Source: Polaromonas sp. (GTDB lineage Bacteria > Pseudomonadota > Gammaproteobacteria > Burkholderiales > Burkholderiaceae). Taken from it: 43,285 bases of DNA. The position numbers and the translations under genes are program-made. A model generated the notes under the pieces. It searched no databases. It saw nothing but the letters and a program-made list of their open reading frames with translations, and was not told where the DNA came from. The stretch spans positions 1 to 43,285 of the forward strand of contig PNMH01000026.1 of the NCBI GenBank assembly GCA_013823505.1, written 5' to 3'. Within the stretch, counting starts at the first letter, position 1, and each line of letters begins with the position of its first letter. This document shows positions 24,708 to 33,583 of this stretch, piece after piece.

Positions 24708-25628
24708 TCAGTAGCCGCGGTCGCGGTGCACCACGCCGGCGATCGACTCGCCGCGTGACAACGCCACGATCTTGCCGGCGATCTGCGCGATGCTTTCGTC
24801 GCGCAGGGTGCGGGCCGAGGTGTGCGGGGTCACGGTGACTTTGGGGTGGTGCCAGAAAGGGTGGTCGGCGGGCAGGGGTTCGGTGCGGAACACGTCAAGC
24901 GTGGCGCCGCTCAGGTGCCCGCTGTCGAGCAGGTGGATCAGATCGTCTTCCACCAGGTGCGCGCCGCGCGCCACGTTGATCACATAACCGCCGGGTTGCA
25001 GGCGGGAGAGCGTTTTGCGGTTGAGGATGTCCTGCGTGTCGGGCGTGAGCGGCAGCAGGTTGACCAGCACGCGGCACGACGAGAGGAAGGTGTCGAAACG
25101 GTCCGCGCCGGCGTGGCACACCACACCTTCAATGGCCTTGGGCGTGCGGCTCCAGCCATGCACCGGAAATTCAAACTGCCCGAGCGCACGCGCCACCCGC
25201 TCGCCGAGCACGCCCATGCCCATCACACCCACAGGCCAGTCGGCTCGGCTGCGGGGTTTGCGGTACGACCACTGGCCGGCGGCGATGTCGGCCTCGTACC
25301 CGTCGAATTCGCGGAAGTGGCGGATCACGGCGTGGCACACGTACTCGGCCATCTGCACCGACATACCGGCGTCGTCCAGCCGGACCACCTGGGTCTGGGG
25401 CGGCAGGCGCAGCTTCATGATGGCGTCGACCCCGGCGCCGATGTTGAACATGGCCTTGAGACCGGGTTGTTCGTCCAGAAATTCCTGCGGCGGTGACCAC
25501 ACGATGGCGTAGTCGGCCTGCGGATCGCCGGCTTTCCAGGTGCTCACATGAGCGTCGGGCAAGAGGGCACGAAAGCCCTCTTCCCAGGGGGCGGCTTTGG
25601 TTTGGGCAACACAGATGGTGATGTTCAT
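24708..25628 (-). CDS. ghrA: Glyoxylate/hydroxypyruvate reductase A
   Basis: 306 aa, D-2-hydroxyacid dehydrogenase family, reduces glyoxylate and hydroxypyruvate with NAD(P)H. Visible features: MGMGVLGERVARAL (Rossmann GxGxxG) with HGWSRTPKA next, the Arg typical of NADPH preference; catalytic Arg in NVARGAHLVEDDL, Glu in DVFRTEPLP and His in TPHTSARTLRDE. It sits inside the leucine operon between mccA (53 bases) and mvaB (12 bases). Its reaction is not part of leucine degradation, so it is either a passenger or acts on another 2-oxoacid. Confidence 0.92.
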   Translation of the reverse strand: MNITICVAQTKAAPWEEGFRALLPDAHVSTWKAGDPQADYAIVWSPPQEFLDEQPGLKAMFNIGAGVDAIMKLRLPPQTQVVRLDDAGMSVQMAEYVCHAVIRHFREFDGYEADIAAGQWSYRKPRSRADWPVGVMGMGVLGERVARALGQFEFPVHGWSRTPKAIEGVVCHAGADRFDTFLSSCRVLVNLLPLTPDTQDILNRKTLSRLQPGGYVINVARGAHLVEDDLIHLLDSGHLSGATLDVFRTEPLPADHPFWHHPKVTVTPHTSARTLRDESIAQIAGKIVALSRGESIAGVVHRDRGY

Positions 25629-25681
25629 GCGCCGAGCTTAAAAGAAGCGGCCTGCGCGCGCTGTCACCACCATCACCTTCG

Positions 25682-27688
25682 TCACGCTGCGGTGATCTTG
25701 AGCAGCTCGGCGCCTTCGTTCACCTGGTCGCCGGGCGCATACAGCAGCTCGGCCACGGTGCCGTCGGCCGGGGCGGCGATGGTGTGCTCCATCTTCATGG
25801 CCTCCATCACCGCCAGGGCCTGGCCCTTCTTGATCACATCGCCCGCCTTCACCGCGAACGACAGCACCTTGCCCGGCATGGGCGCGGTGAGCCGACCACC
25901 ATCGGCCGCGGCCACACCGGCGTGGGCCAGCGCGTCGATCTCGGTGATCTGCGTGGCACCGAGTGCGCAGAAGATGTGCACGATTTCGCCCTGTTGCCAG
26001 GTCTGCACGGTCTGCCGCTGGCCCTGAAACCGCAGGTCCATGCGGGCACCACCGTCGGTGGACAGTGTGTCGAACTCCAGCACGCCGCTGACCTCGCCGA
26101 ACGCCAGTTGCAAGGCGCCGTCGTGCAGGTAGGTCAGGTGGGCGAGCAACGGCTCGCCCATGTATTCAAAGTCGAAGCGGCGCACGGTCAGGCCGTGGGG
26201 GCGCCAGCCGTCGCGGCGCGAGAACGGGTCGGTGGATTCCTGCGCGCGCTCGACCACCAGCGTCTGCGCCACGGCCGAAGCCACGGCCAGCGCCAGCCCC
26301 ACCTTGTCCTGATGGAAGAGCACCGCCGCTTCGCGCGGGATCAGCGCGGTGTCCAGATTCGCCTGCGAGAACGACGGGCTGTTGACCACATGGCGCAGGA
26401 ACTGCACGTTGGTGGACAGGCCCACGATGCGCGTCTCGGCCAGCGCGGCGTCCATGCGGGCCAGCGCTTCTTCGCGCGTGGCGCCATGCACGATGAGCTT
26501 GGCGACCATGGAGTCGTAGAACGGGCTGATGGTGTCGCCTTCGCGAACGCCGTCGTCCACACGAACCACGCCCCGCTCGAAAGCTGTGCAGGCCGGCTTG
26601 CGGTACACCGCCAGCGTGCCGGTGGCGGGCAGGAAGTTGTTGTCCGGCGTTTCGGCGCAGATGCGCGCCTCGATCGCGTGGCCGTGGATGCGCAGTTCTT
26701 CCTGCTTCAGCGGCAGCGGCTCGCCGCTGGCCACACGCAGTTGCCATTCCACCAGGTCGAGCCCGGTGATGGCCTCGGTCACCGGGTGCTCCACCTGCAG
26801 CCGCGTGTTCATCTCCATGAAGAAGAAGCGCATGCCGCCTTCGGGGGGTTGTTCGACGATGAACTCCACCGTGCCGGCGCCCACGTAGTTCACGGCCTTC
26901 GCAGCGGCCACGGCGGCGGCGCCCATCTGCTGGCGGAACTCGGGCGTCATGCCCGGCGCGGGCGCTTCCTCCAGCACCTTCTGGTGGCGCCGTTGCACCG
27001 AGCAGTCGCGCTCGAACAGGTACACGCAGTTGCCATGGGTGTCGCCAAACACCTGGATCTCGATGTGGCGCGGCCGTTGCACGTATTTTTCGATCAGCAC
27101 CGCGTCGCTGCCGAAGCTGTTGCGCGCCTCGCGCTGGCAGCTGGCGAGCGCGTCTGCAAAGTCTTCGGCCTTGTCCACCGCGCGCATGCCCTTGCCACCG
27201 CCCCCGGCGCTGGCCTTGATCAGCACCGGGTACCCGATGCGGTTGGCCTCGTGCTGCAGCATGGCCGGGTCCTGGTCGGCCTCGTGGTAGCCGGGCACCA
27301 GCGGCACGCCGGCTTTCTCCATCAGCTGTTTGGACTCGGCCTTCAGGCCCATGGCCAGAATGGCGGACGCGGGCGGGCCGATGAAGGCGATGCCGGCGTT
27401 GGCGCAAGCGGTGGCAAAGGCATCGTTCTCGCTCAGGAAGCCGTAGCCGGGGTGGATGGCCTGCGCACCGGTGGCCTTGGCGGCTTCGATGATGCGTTCC
27501 CACTGCAGGTAGCTGTCCTTGGGTGCGCTGCCGCCGATGTGCACGGCCTCGTCGCAGGCCGCCACATGCTTGGCGCTGGCGTCGGCGTCGGAATACACGG
27601 CCACGGTGCGCACACCGAGGCGGCGGGCGGTGGCGGCCACACGGCAGGCAATCTCGCCGCGGTTGGCGATCAGGATCTTGGTGAACAT
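25682..27688 (-). CDS. mccA: Methylcrotonyl-CoA carboxylase, biotin-containing alpha subunit
   Basis: 668 aa. Biotin carboxylase domain at the N-terminus (MFTKILIANRGEIACRVAAT; ATP-grasp KASAGGGGKGMR; FMEMNTRLQVEHPVTE), a linker domain, and a C-terminal biotinyl domain with the lysine in VMEAMKMEH (about K632). With mccB it carboxylates 3-methylcrotonyl-CoA to 3-methylglutaconyl-CoA. The MCC assignment rests on context (mccB, liuC, mvaB), since the BC/BCCP subunits of acyl-CoA carboxylases look alike. The ATG at 27688 has AGGA six bases upstream and gives the family start; the frame stays open far upstream through two other genes, but that part is shadow. Confidence 0.95.
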   Translation of the reverse strand: MFTKILIANRGEIACRVAATARRLGVRTVAVYSDADASAKHVAACDEAVHIGGSAPKDSYLQWERIIEAAKATGAQAIHPGYGFLSENDAFATACANAGIAFIGPPASAILAMGLKAESKQLMEKAGVPLVPGYHEADQDPAMLQHEANRIGYPVLIKASAGGGGKGMRAVDKAEDFADALASCQREARNSFGSDAVLIEKYVQRPRHIEIQVFGDTHGNCVYLFERDCSVQRRHQKVLEEAPAPGMTPEFRQQMGAAAVAAAKAVNYVGAGTVEFIVEQPPEGGMRFFFMEMNTRLQVEHPVTEAITGLDLVEWQLRVASGEPLPLKQEELRIHGHAIEARICAETPDNNFLPATGTLAVYRKPACTAFERGVVRVDDGVREGDTISPFYDSMVAKLIVHGATREEALARMDAALAETRIVGLSTNVQFLRHVVNSPSFSQANLDTALIPREAAVLFHQDKVGLALAVASAVAQTLVVERAQESTDPFSRRDGWRPHGLTVRRFDFEYMGEPLLAHLTYLHDGALQLAFGEVSGVLEFDTLSTDGGARMDLRFQGQRQTVQTWQQGEIVHIFCALGATQITEIDALAHAGVAAADGGRLTAPMPGKVLSFAVKAGDVIKKGQALAVMEAMKMEHTIAAPADGTVAELLYAPGDQVNEGAELLKITAA

Positions 27689-27696
27689 GTTGTGTC

Positions 27697-28317
27697 CTAA
27701 GCGGGGGCAGTGAAGAACGAGCGCGCACGGCGAAACACCGCGCGCAGGAATTTGAAAAGCATCCAGGTGACGATCCACATCAGCACCACGGCGATGAGCA
27801 GCAACACACCGAAGGCCACAGGGTGATTCGTGGCCAGCCACACCGCGCCCACCACCAGGCCGTCTTCGACCAGGCTCATGGCGATGTTGGAAAACGGTTC
27901 GGGTGAGGCGTTGATGGCCGCGCGCGTGGTGGTCTTGGCGGCCTGGCTGGTGGCGGCGAGCGAGCCGCCCAGCAATGCAGCGGCCAGTGCCATGGCACCG
28001 CTGTCGGCACCGAACACGCCGGCCGCCAGCGCCGCGCCGGCGGGGATGCGCACCACGCTGTTGACCATGTCCCACAGCGAATCCACCACCGGGATCTTGT
28101 CGGCGAAGAATTCGACGAACAGCATGAAGCCGCTGGCGCCCAGCAGCGCCGGATGCTGCAGCACCTGCAGGCCAGCGGGCAGTTCCATCCAGCCGGCAGC
28201 ACCCGCCATGCCCACGAGGAACACCACCGCGTACAGACGGAAACCGCTGGCCCAGCCCAGCGCGCCGGCCAGGGCCAGCAGCTCGGGTGTTCCCAGGGAA
28301 GCGAGGGCGTCCGTCAT
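27697..28317 (-). CDS. DUF4126 membrane protein
   Basis: 206 aa, about five hydrophobic segments. The N-terminal block LALAGALGWASGFRLYAVVF and the polar loop FFADKIPVVDSLWDMVNSVV followed by RIPAGAALAA are typical of DUF4126. SQAAKTTTRAAINASPEPFS lies mid-protein and a basic tail (FLRAVFRRARSFF) ends it. The function of the family is unknown. It is embedded in the leucine operon with gaps of six and eight bases to liuC and mccA, so it is co-expressed with them. Confidence 0.85.
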   Translation of the reverse strand: MTDALASLGTPELLALAGALGWASGFRLYAVVFLVGMAGAAGWMELPAGLQVLQHPALLGASGFMLFVEFFADKIPVVDSLWDMVNSVVRIPAGAALAAGVFGADSGAMALAAALLGGSLAATSQAAKTTTRAAINASPEPFSNIAMSLVEDGLVVGAVWLATNHPVAFGVLLLIAVVLMWIVTWMLFKFLRAVFRRARSFFTAPA

Positions 28318-28323
28318 AACCGT

Positions 28324-29115
28324 TCAACTCTGTGGCAACCAGCCGGGCTGGCGCTTGCCCAGGAAAGACTGCAGGCCTTCCCGGCCCTCGTCGCTGGCGC
28401 GCACGTCGGCGATGCGGCGCGCGGTCTCGCTGCGCAGTTCGGCCGTGATGGGTATGCCGCTCACATCGCGCACCAGGCGCTTGCATTCGCGGGATGCCTT
28501 GGGACCGTTGGCCACCAGCGTGGCCACGATCTCGTCCACCTGGGCGTCCAGCGTCTCGGGTGTGGCGAGTTCGTGGACCATGCCCAGCGCGTGCGCACGC
28601 ACGGCGCTGAACCGCTCGGCGGTGACCATGTAGCGGCGCGAAGCCTGCACGCCCAGCGCACGCGCCACATAGGGGCTGATGGTGGCGGGCAGCAGGCCCA
28701 GCCGGGCTTCGGAGAGGCAAAACGTTGCGCCCTCCACCGCCACCAGCACATCGCAAATGGCCGCCAGTCCCATGCCGCCCGCGTAGCAGTCGCCCTGGAT
28801 GCGCCCCACCACCGGCACCGGGCACTGGTCCAACGTCCACAGCATGTCGGCGAGCTTCTGCGCGTCGGCGCGGTTCTCGTCCCAGCTGTAGCCGGCCATG
28901 GTCTTCATCCAGTTCAGGTCGGCCCCGGCGCAAAAGGCCTTGCCGTGCGCACCGAGCACGACCACGCGCAGGTCTTCGTCTTTCGACAAGGTTTTGAACG
29001 TGTCGGTTAGCGCCGCAATCACGTCGTCGTTGAATGCGTTGCGCACGTCGGGCCGGTTGAGCCACACACGCGCCACATGGGCGCTGGGGCGGGAAACATC
29101 CAACACATCACTCAT
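28324..29115 (-). CDS. liuC: Enoyl-CoA hydratase family, probable methylglutaconyl-CoA hydratase
   Basis: 263 aa crotonase-fold enzyme. Motifs are VWLNRPDVRNAFNDDVI, the oxyanion loop GKAFCAGADLNWMK (about residues 58-71), and RIQGDCYAGGMGLAAICDVL with SEARLGLLPATISPYV. The hydratase Glu pair of mitochondrial crotonase is not obvious by eye, as in methylglutaconyl-CoA hydratases (AUH-like). Position between mccB and mccA makes hydration of 3-methylglutaconyl-CoA to HMG-CoA the best reading. The ATG at 29115 was chosen; the frame continues upstream inside the dehydrogenase gene, whose stop is two bases away. Confidence 0.88.
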   Translation of the reverse strand: MSDVLDVSRPSAHVARVWLNRPDVRNAFNDDVIAALTDTFKTLSKDEDLRVVVLGAHGKAFCAGADLNWMKTMAGYSWDENRADAQKLADMLWTLDQCPVPVVGRIQGDCYAGGMGLAAICDVLVAVEGATFCLSEARLGLLPATISPYVARALGVQASRRYMVTAERFSAVRAHALGMVHELATPETLDAQVDEIVATLVANGPKASRECKRLVRDVSGIPITAELRSETARRIADVRASDEGREGLQSFLGKRQPGWLPQS

Positions 29116-29117
29116 GG

Positions 29118-30254
29118 TCAGTACCTCTTTGCGACTTCTTCGAGCATCACCTCGGTGGCGCCGCCGCCGATGGCCAGCACGCGCGCGTCGCGCCACAGGC
29201 GTTCAATCGCCGTCTCGCGGATGAAGCCCATGCCGCCGTGGAACTGCTGGCAGGTTTGCACCACCTCGTTGACCAGTTCGCCGGTGAGCGCCTTGAGCAT
29301 GGACACCTCTTGCACGATGTCGTGGCCTTGCGTGACGCTCCAGGCGCAGTGGTACATGAACTGGCGCGCGGCCCGCACCTTGGCGTCGAGCATCGAGAGG
29401 CGCTGGCGGATGGTTTGCTGGTCCCACAGCGTGGCGCCAAAGGCCTGGCGCTGGCGCACGTGGTCCAGCGTGATCTTGAGCGCCTGCGTGCAGTGGCCGA
29501 TGGCCATGGCGCCCAGCGCGATGCGCTCGGTCTGGAAGTTCTTCATCACCGAGTAGAAGCCTTTGCCCTCCTCGCCCAGCAGGTTGCCGGCGGGAATGCG
29601 CACGTTGTCGAACACGAGCTCGGCGGTGTCGCTGGAGAGCCAGCCAGTCTTCTTGAGCGCGCGGCCCACGGTGAAACCCGGCGTGCCTTTTTCGACGATG
29701 AACATCGACATGTCGTGCCGCGCGGTGCCGGTCTTGGCGGCCACGAAATACAGGTCGCCGTGCACGCCGTTGGTGATGAACATCTTGGTGCCGTTGATGA
29801 CCCACTCGTCGCCGTCGCGGCGCGCCGTGGTGCGCATGCCGGCCACATCAGACCCGGCGCCGGGCTCGCTGATGCCCACCGCGGTGATCAGTTCGCCCGC
29901 GGTGACCTTGGGCAGGTACTTCGCCTTCTGCGCCGGGGTGCCGGCGTGGTGCAGGTGCGGTCCGGCCATGTCGGTGTGCACGAGCACGGTGATGATGAAG
30001 CCGGCAAAGGTGCTTTGCGACAGCGCCTCGGCGAACACCAGGTTGGTCATGGCGTCGGCGTCGGCCCCGCCGTACTCGCCTTCAAATGCGATGCCCAGCA
30101 AACCCGCCTGGCCCATGCGGCGCAACACGTCGCGCGGCACCATGCCGGTCTCTTCCCAGGCGGCGGCGTGCGGCTCCACCTCTCGCTCCAGAAAACGCGC
30201 CACCTGGTCGCGCAGCAGTTCGTGGTCGGGGTTGTCGTAGATGGTGGCGCTCAT
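29118..30254 (-). CDS. Acyl-CoA dehydrogenase (helix-G catalytic base type)
   Basis: 378 aa flavoprotein with the full acyl-CoA dehydrogenase fold: ITAVGISEPGAGSDVAGMRT (FAD loop), INGTKMFITNG, and the C-terminal helix bundle QQFHGGMGFIRETAIERLWRD. The usual C-terminal base (Glu of YEGT) is replaced: the chain reads LAIGGGATEVM. The base is probably E243 in NFQTERIAL, as in isovaleryl- and long-chain enzymes. In this operon it would supply the isovaleryl-CoA to methylcrotonyl-CoA step, but it does not have a textbook isovaleryl-CoA dehydrogenase sequence, so another acyl substrate is possible. Two bases separate its stop from liuC. Confidence 0.9.
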   Translation of the reverse strand: MSATIYDNPDHELLRDQVARFLEREVEPHAAAWEETGMVPRDVLRRMGQAGLLGIAFEGEYGGADADAMTNLVFAEALSQSTFAGFIITVLVHTDMAGPHLHHAGTPAQKAKYLPKVTAGELITAVGISEPGAGSDVAGMRTTARRDGDEWVINGTKMFITNGVHGDLYFVAAKTGTARHDMSMFIVEKGTPGFTVGRALKKTGWLSSDTAELVFDNVRIPAGNLLGEEGKGFYSVMKNFQTERIALGAMAIGHCTQALKITLDHVRQRQAFGATLWDQQTIRQRLSMLDAKVRAARQFMYHCAWSVTQGHDIVQEVSMLKALTGELVNEVVQTCQQFHGGMGFIRETAIERLWRDARVLAIGGGATEVMLEEVAKRY

Positions 30255-30285
30255 GGTGCTTGTCTCGGTCGTTGTGGTTGTGGGG

Positions 30286-30789
30286 TCAGGCGGTCTGCTG
30301 CAGGAAGAACACCAGGTCCAGCTCGGGCGCCGGTTGGCCCAGCATGGTCAGTGCTGCACTGATCTGGCCCCGGTGGTGCGTGCCGTGGTTGAACACATGG
30401 GCCAGCGTGGTGGCGAAGGGCAGGCTCATGGCCTGGCCACGCATGTTGGTGTAGCTGAGCTTGCCGTCGAAACGCTCGGCGGGCCAGCTGGTGATCAGCG
30501 GCTCCCACACCTTGGCGCCGCCCTTGAGCGCCTGCGCCAGCCGGTCGCGCTCGGGTTCGACTTCCATGGCCAGATCCAGCATGGGCGATTCCCCACGCGA
30601 AAAACGCCGCTGCCACAACATGTGCTCGCCCACCAGCAAGTGGTTGAGCGTGCCGTGGATGCTCTTGAAGAACAACCGCAGGTCGCGCCGGTAATCGAAT
30701 TCGTTGACCGGCTCGATGGCCGTTAGCAGCTGCTGCGTGGCCCACACGTTGTAGCGGGCCAGTTGGGTGAAATGGGCGCGCGCGTCCAT
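30286..30789 (-). CDS. DinB-family four-helix metal-binding protein
   Basis: 167 aa. A single DinB/YfiT-like helical bundle with the three-His metal site: H in SIHGTLNHLLVGEH (about 44-56) and the pair in HVFNHGTHHRGQ (about 131-142). The start FTQLARYNVWATQQLLTAIE is typical. Members include thiol-dependent S-transferases (bacillithiol, mycothiol and maleylpyruvate isomerase types); substrate unknown here. It lies four bases after mccB and 31 before the dehydrogenase, so it is an operon member without an evident leucine role. Confidence 0.88.
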   Translation of the reverse strand: MDARAHFTQLARYNVWATQQLLTAIEPVNEFDYRRDLRLFFKSIHGTLNHLLVGEHMLWQRRFSRGESPMLDLAMEVEPERDRLAQALKGGAKVWEPLITSWPAERFDGKLSYTNMRGQAMSLPFATTLAHVFNHGTHHRGQISAALTMLGQPAPELDLVFFLQQTA

Positions 30790-30793
30790 GGCA

Positions 30794-32416
30794 TCACATG
30801 CGAAACACGCCGAACTTCGGCTCGCCGATCGGTGCGTTGAGCGCAGCGGACAGGGCCAGACCGAGCACGCGGCGCGTGTCGGCGGGGTCGATCACGCCGT
30901 CGTCCCACAGGCGGGCGCTGGAGTAGTAGGGGTGGGACTGGTGGGCGAACTGGTCGAGCACCGGCTGCTTGAAGGCCGCCTCTTCCTCGGCGCTCCAGGT
31001 GCCGCCGCGGGCCTCGATGCCGTCGCGCTTGACGGTGGCCAGCACACCGGCGGCCTGCTCGCCGCCCATGACGCAGATGCGCGCGTTGGGCCACATCCAG
31101 AGGAATCGCGGGCTGTAGGCGCGGCCGCACATGCCGTAGTTGCCGGCGCCGTAGCTGCCGCCGATGATCACGGTGAACTTCGGGACACTGGCCGTGGCCA
31201 CGGCGGTGACCATCTTGGCGCCGTGGCGCGCAATGCCTTCGCTTTCGTATTTCTTGCCGACCATGAAGCCGGTGATGTTCTGCAGAAACAGCAGCGGCAC
31301 CTTGCGCTGGCAGCACAGCTCGATGAAGTGCGCGCCTTTTTGCGCACTCTCGGAAAACAGCACGCCGTTGTTGGCCACGATGCCGATGGGCATGCCCTCG
31401 ATGTGCGCGAAGCCGCAAACCAGCGTGGCACCAAAGCGCGCCTTGAACTCGTGGAACTCGCTGCCGTCGACGATTCGCGCAATGATCTCGCGCACGTCGT
31501 AGGGCTTGCGCGTGTCAGCAGGAATCACGCCGTAGATGTCTTCGGTGGGGTAGAGCGGTGCGCGTGGCTCGCGCAGGGCCTGCGTGGCGATCTTGCGCTT
31601 GTTGAGCGTGGCCACGGCCTGGCGCGCCAGGGCCAGCGCATGGGCGTCGTTCTGCGCGAGGTGGTCGGCCACGCCCGAAAGGCGCGTGTGCACATCACCA
31701 CCGCCCAGGTCTTCCGCGCTCACGATCTCGCCGATGGCCGCTTTCACCAGCGGCGGACCGCCGAGGAAGATGGTGCCCTGGTTTTTGACGATGATGGTCT
31801 CGTCGCTCATGGCTGGGACATACGCGCCACCGGCCGTGCACGAGCCCATGACCACGGCGATCTGTGCGATGCCGTTGGCGCTCATGTTGGCCTGGTTGTA
31901 GAAGATGCGGCCGAAGTGGTCCCGGTCGGGGAACACGTCGTCCTGGTTGGGCAGGTTGGCACCGCCCGAGTCCACCAGGTAGATGCAGGTGAGGTTGTTC
32001 TGCATCGCCACTTCTTGGGCGCGCAGGTGTTTCTTCACCGTCATGGGGTAGTAGGTGCCGCCCTTGACGGTGGCGTCGTTGCAGACGATCAGGCAGTCCA
32101 CCCCGCTCACCCGGCCAATGCCGGTGATCACGCCGGCGCACGGAGCGCTGTCGGTGCCATCGCGGTCGGGGTACATGTTGAGCGCGGCCAACGGGCTGAG
32201 TTCAAGGAACGGTGTGCCCGGATCCAGCAGCATCTGCACGCGGTCGCGTGGCAGCAGCTTGCCCCGCTTGGTGTGGCGGGCGCGGGCGACGTCGCCGCCG
32301 CCGAAGGTGGACTTGGCGACCTGCGCGCGCAGATCGTCTACCGCCGCACGCATGGCGGCGGCATTGGCCTGGAAGTCGGCAGAGCGGGCGTTGAGTTGTG
32401 TCTCCAGGGTCGACAT
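30794..32416 (-). CDS. mccB: Methylcrotonyl-CoA carboxylase, carboxyltransferase (beta) subunit
   Basis: 540 aa, two crotonase-like carboxyltransferase halves. Typical opening [40 protein letters not shown], then [40 protein letters not shown] and [15 protein letters not shown]. The second half has [40 protein letters not shown] and [10 protein letters not shown]. The [14 protein letters not shown] stretch is characteristic of the methylcrotonyl rather than the propionyl enzyme. First gene of the nine-gene operon; AGGAC precedes the ATG at 32416. Confidence 0.96.
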   Translation of the reverse strand: MSTLETQLNARSADFQANAAAMRAAVDDLRAQVAKSTFGGGDVARARHTKRGKLLPRDRVQMLLDPGTPFLELSPLAALNMYPDRDGTDSAPCAGVITGIGRVSGVDCLIVCNDATVKGGTYYPMTVKKHLRAQEVAMQNNLTCIYLVDSGGANLPNQDDVFPDRDHFGRIFYNQANMSANGIAQIAVVMGSCTAGGAYVPAMSDETIIVKNQGTIFLGGPPLVKAAIGEIVSAEDLGGGDVHTRLSGVADHLAQNDAHALALARQAVATLNKRKIATQALREPRAPLYPTEDIYGVIPADTRKPYDVREIIARIVDGSEFHEFKARFGATLVCGFAHIEGMPIGIVANNGVLFSESAQKGAHFIELCCQRKVPLLFLQNITGFMVGKKYESEGIARHGAKMVTAVATASVPKFTVIIGGSYGAGNYGMCGRAYSPRFLWMWPNARICVMGGEQAAGVLATVKRDGIEARGGTWSAEEEAAFKQPVLDQFAHQSHPYYSSARLWDDGVIDPADTRRVLGLALSAALNAPIGEPKFGVFRM

Positions 32417-32530
32417 GGTGCGGTCCTGTCAGGTTGTCTTGTGGGGGAACGGGTCATTTTGGCGGATCGGGTGGGGGCTGTGTCGGTCACTTGGGTTGCA
32501 AATGCTGCCAATGCCCTTGAAAATCCGGGT
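32417..32530. promoter_or_regulatory. Divergent regulatory gap between the leucine operon and its AraC-type regulator
   Basis: 114 bases separating the mccB and regulator start codons, so both promoters must be here. The AT-richest part (TTGCAAATGCTGCCAATG, 32496-32513) carries a GCAAATGC/CCAATGCC near-repeat that could be an activator half-site pair. No convincing -35/-10 pair was found. Confidence 0.4.
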
Positions 32531-33583
32531 ATGTCCCACGTTGCCCAACGCCGCCCGCCCCCGTTGTCGGACGCTTCCCGCCTCCTCGGTGGCCCAGCGC
32601 TCACGCCCATGGCCCTGGTTCGGGCCATGGTGCTGGCCTACGAAGCGCGTGGCATGGACCCGGCCGGCGCGCTTCAGCAGGCACAAATAACGCCAGTGCA
32701 ACTGAGGAAACCCGGCGCCAGCATCACCGCGGCGCAGATGGAAGTGATCTCGGGTGCCGCCATGCGCGAACTGGACGATGAAGGCCTGGGCTGCTTCGTC
32801 CGGCCCCTGCCCTGGGGCAGCTACGGCATGCTCGCACGCGCCTCGCTCTCCAGCCCCACGCTGGGCGTGGCGCTCAAACGCTGGTGCCGCCACCACGGCC
32901 TGCTGACACCCGACGCCAGGCTGGCCGTGACGGTGGACGGCGAGATCGCCAGCATCGCGCTGCACCTGCTCCGCGACCCCGGGCCCATGGCCGAGCTCTG
33001 CGCTGTTTCGCTGCTGCGCAACATCCACGGTCTGGCCAGCTGGTACGTGGACTCGCGCGTCGCCCTGCTCGGCGCCCAGTTTGCGCACGCGGCACCGCGC
33101 CACGCCGAGGCTTACGCCGTGCTGTTCGACGGGCCCATCCGGTTTGACGAGGCACACGCCGCGATCCACTTCGACGCGCGCTACCTCAACCTGCCGGTGC
33201 GCCGCGACGAAGCCGCCATGAACCAGCTGTTGCAGCGCGCCCTGCCGCTCACCGTGCGCTCGTTCCGGCGCGACCGCCTGCTGGTGCAACGCGTGCGCCA
33301 GGTCCTGGCCAGTCGCCCGCAGGACGCCCACAGCGCCAACGATCTCGCCACCTTGCTCAACACCTCACCGCGCACGCTGCACCGGCAACTGAAGGACGAG
33401 GGTGCGTCGCTGCAGGGCTTGAAGGACGAGGTGCGCCGCCAGCTCGCCACCGACCTGCTGCTGCGCACGAAACGCCCGATCAAGCAGGTGGCCGAGGCGG
33501 CGGGTTTTCAGAACGAGAAGAGTTTCATCCGGGCCTTCAAAGGCTGGACGGGGCAGTCACCGGGCGACTGGCGGCGGCAGTGA
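32531..33583 (+). CDS. AraC-family transcriptional regulator (ArgR/OruR-like architecture)
   Basis: 350 aa. The N-terminal ligand-type domain (Arabinose_bd-like, about residues 20-215, PALTPMALVRAMVLAYEARG) is joined to a C-terminal double HTH (about 250-350): ANDLATLLNTSPRTLHRQLK is the first helix-turn-helix and IKQVAEAAGFQNEKSFIRAF the second, with the AraC tail GWTGQSPGDWR. Divergent from mccB, so it is the likely regulator of the leucine operon. In many proteobacteria that job is done by the MerR-type LiuR, so the AraC type is notable. The start is the ATG at 32531. It overlaps the next, convergent gene by 27 bases. Confidence 0.88.
   Translation: MSHVAQRRPPPLSDASRLLGGPALTPMALVRAMVLAYEARGMDPAGALQQAQITPVQLRKPGASITAAQMEVISGAAMRELDDEGLGCFVRPLPWGSYGMLARASLSSPTLGVALKRWCRHHGLLTPDARLAVTVDGEIASIALHLLRDPGPMAELCAVSLLRNIHGLASWYVDSRVALLGAQFAHAAPRHAEAYAVLFDGPIRFDEAHAAIHFDARYLNLPVRRDEAAMNQLLQRALPLTVRSFRRDRLLVQRVRQVLASRPQDAHSANDLATLLNTSPRTLHRQLKDEGASLQGLKDEVRRQLATDLLLRTKRPIKQVAEAAGFQNEKSFIRAFKGWTGQSPGDWRRQ

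Noticed and set aside
27689..29065. N-terminal extension of mccA by about 459 codons
   Set aside because: The extension crosses the DUF4126 and liuC genes in another frame. The family start MFTKILIANRGE with AGGA ahead of it is at 27688.
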